Positions 1 through 8,239 of a stretch of 64,000 nt of DNA are shown here, one piece after another. The notes below the pieces were generated by a model. It did not search any database. It worked only from the letters and a program-made list of their open reading frames with translations, and was not told the origin of the DNA. Numbering within the stretch: position 1 is the stretch's first letter; every line of letters starts with the position of its first letter. The position numbers and the translations under genes were made by a program. Source of the DNA: Fredericiella sp963839515 (GTDB lineage Bacteria; Chloroflexota; Anaerolineae; Caldilineales; Caldilineaceae); NCBI GenBank assembly GCA_963839515.1, contig CAWIVN010000030.1, positions 1 to 64,000 on the forward strand. The letters are read 5' to 3'.

Positions 1-765
1 TTCATGGATTGGGACGGCCTTTCGGCCAACATTAAATTCGTCGGGCTCGAAAATTACCGGATGATTTTCTTCTCCGACGATACAGCCCGCCTGGCCTTGC
101 GCAATAACATCCTGTGGACCATAGGCACCCTGCTGATTCCCACCACGATCGGCCTGCTGCTGGCCGTGGCGCTGGACCGCAAGCTGCGCGGCCGCAATGT
201 CCTGCGCGCCATCTTCTACGGCCCGGCGGTACTGCCGCTCGTCGCGGTTGGGATGATCTGGGCCTGGATGTACAATCCGCAGTTCGGCTTCATGAATGTC
301 TTCTTGCGCAGTATCGGCCTCGACCAGTTTGCCCGCGGCTGGCTTTCGCTATACGAAACCGCCCTGCCCGCCACCTTTGTGACTGCTGTTTGGGGTGGAA
401 TTGGCTTTCCGATGGTCCTGTACTTAGCTGCCTTGCAAGCCATACCGGCCGAGCAATACGAGGCTGCCAAGATGGATGGCGCCAACGGACGCCAACTCTT
501 CTGGAAGATAACCCTGCCTTGGCTCCGTGAAGCCAACGTGATCGTCTTCTCCCTCGCTGTTATCAGTTCATTTAAGACATTTGACCTCATTTACACGATG
601 ACCTATGGCGGCCCCGGCCGCTCCACGCAGGTGCTGGGCACGTGGATGTACTTCCAATCTTTTCAGTACTATCACTCCGGCTACGGCGCCGCCATCGCCT
701 GGGTCATTGCCTTGATCACGCTGGTCATGGCTATCCCATACATTCAGCGCATGTCGCGTGATTGA
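1..765 (+). CDS. Sugar ABC transporter permease (MalF/UgpA type), 5' truncated by window edge
   Basis: Inner-membrane permease of a carbohydrate ABC importer. The frame is open to the first base of the window, and the visible 254 residues lack the first transmembrane segment usual in this family (about 290-310 aa), so the true start lies upstream. Several hydrophobic segments are visible, and the ATPase-docking EAA loop lies near visible residues 150-172 (EAAKMDGA, then GRQLFWKITLP). The stop almost touches the next permease, as in MalF-MalG pairs. The substrate cannot be told from sequence; the downstream hydrolase suggests a plant-type oligosaccharide or glycoside. Family call is firm, substrate is unknown. 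Confidence 0.93.
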   Translation, partial: FMDWDGLSANIKFVGLENYRMIFFSDDTARLALRNNILWTIGTLLIPTTIGLLLAVALDRKLRGRNVLRAIFYGPAVLPLVAVGMIWAWMYNPQFGFMNVFLRSIGLDQFARGWLSLYETALPATFVTAVWGGIGFPMVLYLAALQAIPAEQYEAAKMDGANGRQLFWKITLPWLREANVIVFSLAVISSFKTFDLIYTMTYGGPGRSTQVLGTWMYFQSFQYYHSGYGAAIAWVIALITLVMAIPYIQRMSRD

Positions 766-779
766 GGAGCAAAACGGCG

Positions 780-1703
780 ATGGAAAGCACAATCACTCCC
801 CGCAAAGAAAACGAACTCTCGGCCGGCAACGGTGCAGGGACCAGCAAGAGGACGAAACGCACCGCCAGCATGAAGGGCGAAGCACGATCCGCCAGCATCA
901 TGATCTACGTGATCCTGGGGCTGATGGCTGTCGTTTGGCTGGTTCCCTTTATCTTTATTCTGCTTACGTCCGTGCGCAGCATGAACGATTTGATCAGCAA
1001 CGGTATCTTTGCCTGGCCCAAGCAATTTGTGTTCGCCAATTTTGAGCGCGCCTGGACCATCGGCAATTTTTCGACCTATTTTCGCAACAGCTTGCTGCTC
1101 ATCATTTTTAAGGTTCCGTTGGGTATCGTGCTTGCTTCGCTGGCCGCGTTTCCGTTGGCCAAGATGAAATTTCGTGGCAGCACCTTTATTTTCATCTTCT
1201 TCCTGGTTGGCCTGGCTATTCCCGTTCACGTAACGCTGACGCCATTGCTCGTGATGATGAAGCAGTTGGGAATTGAAGGCCGGCTCCCAGCCCTGATTCC
1301 TCCTTATGTTGTCTTTGGCTTGCCCTTTCAGATCTTCGTCATGCGCGGCTTTTTCCGTACAGTACCTTCCGAGTTGCTGGAGGCATCTCGTCTCGACGGG
1401 GCGACGGAATGGGGCAACTTCTGGCGCATCTTGATGCCCCTTTCAGCGCCGGCCTTGGCTACGCTCTTTATCATCGACGCCCTGGCGACCTGGAACGAGC
1501 TCTTGATGGCATTGGTGTTGATCAGTGCCAACGAGTCACGCACGGTGCCCGTCGGCCTGCTGCAGTTCCAGGGGCAGTTCTCGTCGCAGTACACACAGTT
1601 GATGGCGGGTGTCGTAATTTCGATCACGCCGATTATCTTCCTGTATATCTTCCTGCAACGCTACATGGTCGCGGGGCTCACCGCCGGCGCACTCAAAGAG
1701 TAG
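780..1703 (+). CDS. Sugar ABC transporter permease (MalG type)
   Basis: Second inner-membrane permease of the same importer, about 307 aa. I chose ATG at 780 because GAGGAG lies 9-10 bases upstream; an in-frame TTG at 762 would overlap the previous stop but has no clear ribosome binding site. The N-terminal 40 residues are polar, then a membrane helix (about residues 41-64) and further helices follow. The EAA loop (ELLEASRLDGA through FWRILMPL) sits near residue 200-222, as in MalG-type proteins. Only the two permeases are visible; the binding protein is probably just upstream of the window and the ATPase may be encoded elsewhere, as is common for this class. Confidence 0.93.
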   Translation: MESTITPRKENELSAGNGAGTSKRTKRTASMKGEARSASIMIYVILGLMAVVWLVPFIFILLTSVRSMNDLISNGIFAWPKQFVFANFERAWTIGNFSTYFRNSLLLIIFKVPLGIVLASLAAFPLAKMKFRGSTFIFIFFLVGLAIPVHVTLTPLLVMMKQLGIEGRLPALIPPYVVFGLPFQIFVMRGFFRTVPSELLEASRLDGATEWGNFWRILMPLSAPALATLFIIDALATWNELLMALVLISANESRTVPVGLLQFQGQFSSQYTQLMAGVVISITPIIFLYIFLQRYMVAGLTAGALKE

Positions 1704-1714
1704 GATTGGGCATT

Positions 1715-3190
1715 GTGAATTCCGAAAACCACCCAGCACCACCCCAACCAGGACAAGTCGAGCAGTGGGCCATCTTCGAACTCATGCTGCCAGGGCCGCA
1801 GGTGGGCAACCCCTTCGTGGATGTGGCGCTTAGCGCCGAGTTCCGTTTTGGGCACCGCGTGCTCAGCCCGGAAGGCTTTTACGATGGCGGAGGGGTCTAC
1901 CACATTCGCCTCATGCCCGACAGCGTAGGCCGCTGGACCTATACAACCAAAAGCAACGTGGCGGAGTTGGATGGCCTGCGCGGCGAGTTTGAGTGCACCT
2001 CGCCGGCAGCCGGCAATCATGGGCCGGTGCACGTGCACAACCAGATGCACTTCGCCTACGCCGACGGCGCGCCATACTACCCGTTTGGGACTACCTGTTA
2101 CGCCTGGACACACCAAGGTGACGTGCTGGAGGAGCAGACGCTGCAGACATTGAGCAGGGCACCCTTCAACAAGATGCGCATGTGTGTCTTTCCCAAGGAC
2201 TACATCTACAACGCCAACGAACCGGTCTACTATCCCTATCAGCGCAGTGACGGCGGACAGGATCTGACGCGCTTTGATCCCGCTTTTTGGCGGCACTTCG
2301 AGCAGCGCGTCGGCCAACTGCGCGACCTGGGCATCGAGGCCGATATCATCGTTTTTCACCCGTACGATCGCTGGGGCTATGCGCACATGTCGGCGGCAGA
2401 AGACGACCATTACCTGCATTATCTCGTTGCGCGTCTGGCCGCCTACCGCAACGTGTGGTGGTCATTGGCCAACGAGTATGACTTCTTGCTCGACAGTAAA
2501 CCGATGGAGCGCTGGGACCATTCGTTTCAGCTGATTCAGGAGCTGGACCCGTATCAGCACCTGCGCTCAGTGCATAATGGCGACACGCGCATGAACTACG
2601 ACCACACCAAGCCCTGGGTGACGCATGTCTGCATCCAAAACTTTGACGTTAACCAGGTGCGGCAGTGGCGCAAGCTCTACCGCAAGCCGATCGTCAACGA
2701 CGAGTGCCAGTATGAAGGCAACATCCCGCTGCCGTGGGGCAACATTTCGGCGCAGGAGCTGGTGCATCGATTTTGGGTCATGGTGATCAATGGCGGCTAT
2801 GCCGGGCACGGCGAGACGTACCTGCACCCTGAAGACTTGCTGTGGTGGGCCAAGGGTGGCGTGCTGCGTGGCGAAAGCGCCCCGCGCATCGCCTTTCTGC
2901 GCCGGCTGATTGAAGAGCTGCCGCCGGGTGGACTGCAGCCATTCAAGGATGTCTGGCCCTGGTCGGTGGTGGCAGGGGCATGCGCAGGCGATACGCTCAT
3001 TTTCTACTTTGGCGAGAACCGACCTGCTGCCTGGACCTTCGGCTTGCCTGGTGCTGTCCCCTTTGCGGTCGAAATGATCGACACGTGGGAAATGACGATC
3101 CAGCCCGTGCCTGGCATCTTTCAAGATATTGCTGAAATTCCGGCCCCTGATAAGCCATACTGCGCGCTGCGCCTGCGAACGCTTGCTTAG
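1715..3190 (+). CDS. DUF5060/DUF4038-like glycoside hydrolase, cytoplasmic
   Basis: Predicted glycoside hydrolase of about 491 aa. The open frame extends well upstream inside the permease gene, but GTG at 1715, just after the permease stop and preceded by AGGATTGGG, gives a sensible start. Residues about 8-90 match the DUF5060 beta-sandwich pattern (FELMLPGP, GNPFVDV, GFYDGGGVY, GRWTYTTKSN). A TIM-barrel region follows, with NEYD at residues 253-256 and NDECQYEG near 328-335 as likely acid/base and nucleophile sites. The C-terminus resembles the DUF5605-type beta domain. There is no signal peptide, so it probably acts on imported sugars. Directly follows the permeases, implying one operon. 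Exact substrate unknown. Confidence 0.82.
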   Translation: MNSENHPAPPQPGQVEQWAIFELMLPGPQVGNPFVDVALSAEFRFGHRVLSPEGFYDGGGVYHIRLMPDSVGRWTYTTKSNVAELDGLRGEFECTSPAAGNHGPVHVHNQMHFAYADGAPYYPFGTTCYAWTHQGDVLEEQTLQTLSRAPFNKMRMCVFPKDYIYNANEPVYYPYQRSDGGQDLTRFDPAFWRHFEQRVGQLRDLGIEADIIVFHPYDRWGYAHMSAAEDDHYLHYLVARLAAYRNVWWSLANEYDFLLDSKPMERWDHSFQLIQELDPYQHLRSVHNGDTRMNYDHTKPWVTHVCIQNFDVNQVRQWRKLYRKPIVNDECQYEGNIPLPWGNISAQELVHRFWVMVINGGYAGHGETYLHPEDLLWWAKGGVLRGESAPRIAFLRRLIEELPPGGLQPFKDVWPWSVVAGACAGDTLIFYFGENRPAAWTFGLPGAVPFAVEMIDTWEMTIQPVPGIFQDIAEIPAPDKPYCALRLRTLA

Positions 3191-3214
3191 TGGCAGCACC
3201 CGTGGTGGTAGGAC

Positions 3215-3254
3215 AAAGAGCACCGAGTTTCCGCCAAGACTCGGTGCTCTTTTG
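3215..3254 (+). terminator. Intrinsic terminator after the hydrolase gene
   Basis: A 14-bp perfect stem (AAAGAGCACCGAGT, 3215-3228, with its complement at 3239-3252) with a 10-base loop and a short T run after it. It lies 25 bases after the stop at 3190 and separates the importer/hydrolase operon from the next promoter. Its CACCGAGT core recurs in the stem at 12423-12472. Confidence 0.85.
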
Positions 3255-3264
3255 CTCAACATCG

Positions 3265-3355
3265 TGAACATATGAACGAAACTGAACACTTGACAGCCCA
3301 GAAATCGTGTGCTATCATACATTCGGTCACTTGTTCACCATTGTTCATCCGAACA
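3265..3355 (+). promoter_or_regulatory. Sigma-70-like promoter flanked by TGTTCA/TGAACA half-sites
   Basis: TTGACA at 3290-3295 and TATCAT at 3313-3318 are separated by exactly 17 bases, a strong housekeeping-type promoter for the operon starting at 3462. Half-sites TGAACA occur at 3265 and 3283 (with a related TGAAC at 3273) upstream, and TGTTCA at 3332 and 3342, with GAACA at 3351, downstream of the -10. This arrangement on both sides of the promoter suggests operator binding; the regulator is not identified. Confidence 0.7.
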
Positions 3356-3461
3356 CCGTGATCAGTCGGACGCCTGGCTCCCAGTTCAGCCCGCGAAAAA
3401 CTAGAGAGACAGCAATACTGCCGGTCTCTATTGCACGTTACCCTGCTTAGGAGCACTCATC

Positions 3462-4751
3462 ATGCAATTGCTTGATCATTTACGAAAACGAGAAGCGGCC
3501 GGCAAGCCTATTCGCGTGGGACTCGTCGGCTGTGGCCAGGAAGGCTCCGGCATGGTGCATGTCACACATAAGATGGCGGGCATGGAAACCTGCGCCATTG
3601 CCGACCTCGACATCAAGCGGCCGTTGAAGACCCTCGCAGCGTTGGGCGTGCCGGAAAGCGCCATCTGCATAACCAGCGATGTTGGCCAGGCTGAAGATGC
3701 CTTGCGGCGCGGCAGCTACGTGGTCACCGAGAACGCACTGCTGTTGACACAGGCACCCAGCATCGATGCAGTCGTAGAGGCAACCGGCGTGACCGAGGTG
3801 GGAGCGCAAGTTGCATGGCACAGCATCATGAACAAGAAGCATGTGGTCATGCTCAACGTCGAAACTGACGTCACCGTGGGCCTCATGCTCAGCCGCATGG
3901 CCGAACAGGCGGGCTGCGTCTACACGGCTTCCACGGGCGACGAGCCGGGCGTCTGCAAGCAACTCTACGATTTTGCCAGCACGCTGGGCTTTGAAGTGGT
4001 CTGCTTGGGCAAGGGTAAAAACAACCCGATCAATTACTTTGCCAACCCGGACACGGCACGCGCCGAAGCCGAAAGCAAGAACATGAACCCCAAGATGCTG
4101 GCTGCCTTCCAGGACGGAACCAAGACGATGGTGGAACTAGCCGCCATGGCTAACGCCACCGGTCTGGTGCCCGACGTCCCTGGGGCACATGGGGCAAAGG
4201 TAGACGTGGCTGATCTCAACAAGGTGTTTGTGCCCAAAGAGGATGGCGGCATTCTGAGCCGGCGCGGTTGCGTGGAATATTCGATCGGCAAGGTGGCGCC
4301 AGGAGTCTTCGTGATCGTAACCAGCGACGACGCACACACGCGCGCCGACCTGAAGTTTTATTCGATGGGCGACGGCCCCTACTACACACTCTACCGCCCC
4401 TTCCACCTGTGCAGCATCGAGACGCCGCAGGCCGTGGCGGAAGCTGTAGTGTACGGCGAGGCCGTACTCAAGCCGCAGGGGCTGGTGGCCGAGCTGGTCA
4501 GCGTAGCGAAGCGCGATCTCAAGGCGGGGCAGAAGGTAGACGGCATCGGCGGCTTCGATTTCTTTAGCCGCATTTACAAGGCCGAAGAGGCCAAAGCGCT
4601 ACACGGCATCCCCATGGGCCTGACGCCCGGTGGCCGCCTGCTCAAGGATGTCGCGCGCGGCGAACTGCTGACCGAGGAGAACTTTGCGTCCGACACGTCG
4701 CAGTTGGTGTACAAGCTGCGCCAGCTGCAAGAGAGCCTGGTGGCGAGGTAG
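3462..4751 (+). CDS. NAD(P)-dependent oxidoreductase with C-terminal SAF domain
   Basis: 429-aa predicted dehydrogenase. The N-terminus has a Rossmann fold (VGLVGCGQEGSGM near residues 19-31, then acidic ADLDIK), followed by a homoserine-dehydrogenase-like substrate region with STGDEPG near 155-161. The last 80 or so residues (LTPGGRLLKDVARGELLTEENF) look like an SAF/antifreeze-like domain. Proteins of this build are usually found in sugar or sugar-acid gene clusters and the reaction is often unassigned; I cannot name the substrate. It is the first gene after the 3290 promoter and has an AGGAG site ahead of the ATG. The next dehydrogenase starts 5 bases after its stop, so the two probably act in consecutive steps. 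Confidence 0.85.
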   Translation: MQLLDHLRKREAAGKPIRVGLVGCGQEGSGMVHVTHKMAGMETCAIADLDIKRPLKTLAALGVPESAICITSDVGQAEDALRRGSYVVTENALLLTQAPSIDAVVEATGVTEVGAQVAWHSIMNKKHVVMLNVETDVTVGLMLSRMAEQAGCVYTASTGDEPGVCKQLYDFASTLGFEVVCLGKGKNNPINYFANPDTARAEAESKNMNPKMLAAFQDGTKTMVELAAMANATGLVPDVPGAHGAKVDVADLNKVFVPKEDGGILSRRGCVEYSIGKVAPGVFVIVTSDDAHTRADLKFYSMGDGPYYTLYRPFHLCSIETPQAVAEAVVYGEAVLKPQGLVAELVSVAKRDLKAGQKVDGIGGFDFFSRIYKAEEAKALHGIPMGLTPGGRLLKDVARGELLTEENFASDTSQLVYKLRQLQESLVAR

Positions 4752-4755
4752 CCGC

Positions 4756-5808
4756 ATGTCTGATTCCATGCAAGCAGTCGTCGTCCGTGCGCCGATGGAT
4801 TTTGGCGTCGAGACCGTGCCTGCGCCTGAGACTCCGGCCGGTGGTCTGCTGCTCGACGTGAAGGCGTGTGGGCTGTGCGGCTCCGACCTGCGCACGCTGC
4901 GCAGTGGCCATCGCAAGGTGCATATGCCCTATATCATCGGCCACGAAATCTGTGGCGTCGTCGCCGATACCGGCGCCGGCTACCAAGGGCCGTGGCAGCG
5001 GGGCGATTTGCTGAGCATGGGGCCGGTGGTCTATTGCGGCCACTGTGACTTCTGCCTGGAAGGCCAGTTTGAGCTATGTGAGAACTATCGCGAGATCGCC
5101 CAGGCATGGCCGGGCGGGCTGGCGCAGCACATGGCGGTGCCACCAGAGGCCATTCGCCTGGGTGTCATCGAACGCGTGCCCCCAGGCGTAGATCCGGGCA
5201 GTGCAGCCATTGCCGAGCCAATATCCTCCTGTCTCAACGCACAGGAGCGGGGCAAGGTGGGCTTAGGCGATACAGTGGTCATCGTCGGTTCAGGTCCGAT
5301 TGGCTGCATTCACATTGCCCTGGCGCGGCTGCATGGGGCCGAACGTATCATCATTGCCGACATCAATGCTGAGCGCCTCAGGCTGGCAGAACCATTTGCG
5401 CCCGACGCGACGATCGATGTGTCCAAGGTCGATTTGGTGAGCGAGGTGCGGCGGCTGACAAACGGCCGCGGCGCCGACGTCACCATCACTGCCACGCCGG
5501 CGCCAGCTGCCGTCGGCCAGGCGGTGGAGATGGCACGCAAGGGCGGACGCATCCTGCTCTTTGGCGGGCTGCCCAAGGACGACAGCAAGCCACCAGTCGA
5601 TATGAACATCGTTCATTACAACGCACTGGCCCTGATCGGCACCACCACGTTTGCGCCGCGCCATTACCGGTTGGCGGTCAAGCTAGTGGCGACCAACCGG
5701 ATACCAGTGGACAAGTTGATCACGCACCGCTTCCCGCTGTCGGATTTCAGGGAGGGTGCCATGATGGCGCTCGAAGGCAAAGTACTCAAGGCAGTGTTCG
5801 TCCCGTGA
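4756..5808 (+). CDS. Zinc-dependent medium-chain dehydrogenase (sorbitol/threonine dehydrogenase type)
   Basis: About 350 aa. ATG at 4756 gives the expected N-terminus; an upstream in-frame ATG lies inside the preceding gene. Catalytic zinc ligands appear as CGSD and GHE (near residues 38 and 60), the structural zinc site as the four-Cys pattern around CGHCDFC, and the NAD(P) site as VGSGPIG. These are family hallmarks of polyol or sugar dehydrogenases. Translationally close to the SAF oxidoreductase upstream and followed by a sugar-binding lipoprotein, so it likely oxidises an imported polyol or sugar derivative. The paralogue at 15623 has the same architecture, including a shared LFGGLPK motif after the Rossmann fold. 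Confidence 0.9.
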   Translation: MSDSMQAVVVRAPMDFGVETVPAPETPAGGLLLDVKACGLCGSDLRTLRSGHRKVHMPYIIGHEICGVVADTGAGYQGPWQRGDLLSMGPVVYCGHCDFCLEGQFELCENYREIAQAWPGGLAQHMAVPPEAIRLGVIERVPPGVDPGSAAIAEPISSCLNAQERGKVGLGDTVVIVGSGPIGCIHIALARLHGAERIIIADINAERLRLAEPFAPDATIDVSKVDLVSEVRRLTNGRGADVTITATPAPAAVGQAVEMARKGGRILLFGGLPKDDSKPPVDMNIVHYNALALIGTTTFAPRHYRLAVKLVATNRIPVDKLITHRFPLSDFREGAMMALEGKVLKAVFVP

Positions 5809-5867
5809 GCACCCTTACTCACGTTTTCGTCTTTTTTGTGTGCAAAAGCTTATCAGGAGAAGAGACA

Positions 5868-6998
5868 ATGAAACGACTACATGCTGTATTGGCGGTTGTG
5901 GTTGTGCTGAGCATGCTGCTTTCGGCATGCGCCGCCCCGGCGGCGGCTCCTGCTGCTCCTGCTGCCCCGGCAGCGGGTGATGCGGCAGCGGCCACAGCGA
6001 CCGAAGAGGCCGCGGCTCCGGCAGCCGATGCTGCTGCCAGCGGCGACCAGAAGAGTATCTGCTTTGCCTACCAGGACCTGGAGACTGAGTTCTGGGTCGC
6101 AGGGCACAAGGCCATCGTCGAGACGCTTGGCGGCCTGGGCATCAACGTGATCGAGCGCAATGCCAACGAAGACGCCAACAAGCAGCTCGAACAGATCAAG
6201 GACTGCATCGCCCAGGGCGTAGATGGCATCATCTTCATCCCGCAGGACGGCGAGAGCGCAGTGACCATCGTCGGCGAAGCCAACAAGGCAGGAATCCCGA
6301 TCGGCGTATTCAATCGGCCGCCGGCCAACGACAGCAATCCCACGCTGGTGATCGTCGCCAACAATGAGGTAATCGCACAGGCAGCTGTCGAGCACATGGC
6401 CGTCGAGGCCAAAAAGCTTGGCCGCAAGGTCACGCCGCTGATCATGGTCGGCGACTTGGGCGACCCGAACGCTGTGGGCCGCCGCCAGGGCTTCATGAAC
6501 GTTATCGAGGCCAACCCGGACCTGTTCAACGAAGTGATCGAAGTTCCCACCAAGTGGGACGGCGCCACGGCGCTGGCCAATCTGGAAGCAGCCATGCAGG
6601 CCGATCCCGAAGTCGACATGATCTTCACCTCCTCGGACTTCATGTACCCGCAGATTCGTTCCGTGCTGGAGCCGTTGGGCCGCTGGGCAAAGATCGGCGA
6701 AGAGGGTCACATGATCCTGGCCGGCTTGGATGGCGACTCGAACGCCTGCAAACTGATGCGTGACGGCTATGTGGACGCCACCGGCGTGCAGGACCTCTTC
6801 TATGAGGCCGACACGATGATGCAGGCCATGCTGGATGCGATCGCCAAGGGCGAGAAGACGCCGGAAAACTGGATGGACGACCCAGGCTTTGCGTTGACGC
6901 AGGCAAACTGGCAGGACAAGGCCGCGGACATGTGGGGCTGCAAGCTGGTCCAGGATGCAGGCGAGAGCCTGGACCGCACCTTCACGGTGCCCCAGTAA
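5868..6998 (+). CDS. Sugar ABC transporter substrate-binding lipoprotein (RbsB-like)
   Basis: About 376 aa. ATG at 5868 follows AGGAGA at a good distance; the open frame extends a little upstream but without signal-peptide character. The signal peptide ends in a lipobox LSAC with the lipidated Cys at residue 21, followed by an Ala/Pro-rich linker to about residue 60. The rest is a type I periplasmic-binding fold of the ribose/galactose class (for example ADPEVDMIFTSSDF and LAGLDGDSNACKLMRDG). It captures a sugar outside the membrane and delivers it to the permeases encoded next. A long hairpin separates it from the permease genes and may raise its expression relative to them. Confidence 0.93.
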   Translation: MKRLHAVLAVVVVLSMLLSACAAPAAAPAAPAAPAAGDAAAATATEEAAAPAADAAASGDQKSICFAYQDLETEFWVAGHKAIVETLGGLGINVIERNANEDANKQLEQIKDCIAQGVDGIIFIPQDGESAVTIVGEANKAGIPIGVFNRPPANDSNPTLVIVANNEVIAQAAVEHMAVEAKKLGRKVTPLIMVGDLGDPNAVGRRQGFMNVIEANPDLFNEVIEVPTKWDGATALANLEAAMQADPEVDMIFTSSDFMYPQIRSVLEPLGRWAKIGEEGHMILAGLDGDSNACKLMRDGYVDATGVQDLFYEADTMMQAMLDAIAKGEKTPENWMDDPGFALTQANWQDKAADMWGCKLVQDAGESLDRTFTVPQ

Positions 6999-7032
6999 TT
7001 TGTTACCGTAACTAGCCGGTAAACAGGTTAGT

Positions 7033-7082
7033 GGCACGGGTTGGGCAGCGCCGGAAAAGCCCGTCGTTGTCCAACCCGTGCC
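7033..7082 (+). promoter_or_regulatory. Intercistronic hairpin between binding protein and permease genes
   Basis: A perfect 12-bp stem, GGCACGGGTTGG (7033-7044) paired with CCAACCCGTGCC (7071-7082), lies between the binding-lipoprotein stop and the permease start. There is no T-run, so it is probably an mRNA-stabilising or attenuating structure, not a full terminator. Such hairpins commonly set higher binding-protein levels in ABC operons; that role is inferred. Confidence 0.7.
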
Positions 7083-7116
7083 AGATCGTATCGCCGTTTA
7101 TTCAGGGAAGAATGTT

Positions 7117-8229
7117 ATGACGGAGGCCAACTTGAGCAATTCCCAGACCTCGCCCATGCGCAGCGCCGCTGGTGTGCGGACGAACGGCTGGGCCAGGGTA
7201 CGGCAGATCCTGCGCAGGCTGCTGGTATCGGAGTATTTCGTCCTCTACCTAAGCATCATCTATTTCCTGGTGCTCTGGCCCTTCATCCCGCGGATCGCCA
7301 CCCCCCAGAATCTTGGTAACATTTTCTCCAACATGTGGCCGCTGCTGGCAGTTGCGATCGGACAGACTTTTGTGCTGATCGTGGCAGGCATCGACTTGTC
7401 ACAATCGGCGATCATCGCGCTCGTCAGCGTGATCGGCGCAGCAATTATGACGACGCAGTTAGACCCCATTTTGTTTGAGAAAAGCCCTTTGTGGGGCATT
7501 TTTCTGACCGAAACGGGCAGCCCGCTGGCTGGCAACTGGCTGGCACTGCCCGTGGCGATCATTGTAATGCTCGTCGTCGGCGCACTGATCGGCCTCTGGA
7601 ACGGCACAGCCGTGGCCAAGCTCAAAACGCCGCCCTTTATGGTGACGTTGGTCGGCATGATGTTCTTTAGCGCAGCCGCCATCTTTCTTACCAAATCGGA
7701 AAACATTATTCACCTGCCGGACGCATATGTCGCTATCGGCCAGGGACAAATCGCCTTTATTCCTTATTCCTTCTTTCTCGTCGGCGCCTTGGCAATTGCC
7801 GCGCAGTGGTTGTTGAGCCGCACTGTGCTCGGGCGCTGGTTTTATGCCGTGGGTACGAACATACGTACAGCCGCAGTGTCCGGCGTGCCTGTGGCGCGGG
7901 TTATTATCACTGCCTATGTATTGAGCGGCCTTTTTGCTGCCGTCGGATCGATTCTTTACTCCGCGCGCCTGGCGGCGGGCCGGCCCACGTTGGGCGCCAA
8001 CCTGCTGTTGGATGTCGTCGGGGCGACCGTTATCGGCGGCACCAGCCTTTCGGGCGGCAAAGGCAAGATCATGTGGACGGTCTTTGGCGTGCTCTTCTTT
8101 GTACTGCTTGACAACAGCCTCAATCTGCTGAACCTGTCCTTCTTCTGGGTGCAAATCGTAAAGGGCTCCGTCATTCTGCTGGCGGCGGGGCTGGACGTGG
8201 CGCGCACGCGGCTGCTGGCCCGTTCTTGA
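7117..8229 (+). CDS. Sugar ABC transporter permease (RbsC/YtfT family)
   Basis: About 370 aa multi-spanning inner-membrane protein of the BPD_transp_2 family. ATG at 7117 (MTEANLSN) follows AGGGAAG; an upstream in-frame ATG at 7078 falls inside the hairpin and is less likely. Family motifs seen are QTFVLIVAGIDLS, GLWNGTAVAKLKTPPFMVTL and GATVIGGTSLSGGKG. There are about 35 polar residues at the N-terminus before the first helix. Forms the membrane channel with the permease at 9751 and the ATPase at 8240; two different permeases imply a heterodimeric channel, as in YtfT-YjfF systems. Confidence 0.92.
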   Translation: MTEANLSNSQTSPMRSAAGVRTNGWARVRQILRRLLVSEYFVLYLSIIYFLVLWPFIPRIATPQNLGNIFSNMWPLLAVAIGQTFVLIVAGIDLSQSAIIALVSVIGAAIMTTQLDPILFEKSPLWGIFLTETGSPLAGNWLALPVAIIVMLVVGALIGLWNGTAVAKLKTPPFMVTLVGMMFFSAAAIFLTKSENIIHLPDAYVAIGQGQIAFIPYSFFLVGALAIAAQWLLSRTVLGRWFYAVGTNIRTAAVSGVPVARVIITAYVLSGLFAAVGSILYSARLAAGRPTLGANLLLDVVGATVIGGTSLSGGKGKIMWTVFGVLFFVLLDNSLNLLNLSFFWVQIVKGSVILLAAGLDVARTRLLARS

Positions 8230-8239
8230 GGAATCGCAC

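Noticed and set aside
5877..7037. 386-codon minus-strand frame opposite the binding lipoprotein at 5868
   Set aside because: His/Arg/Gly-rich shadow with no start signal or domain pattern.
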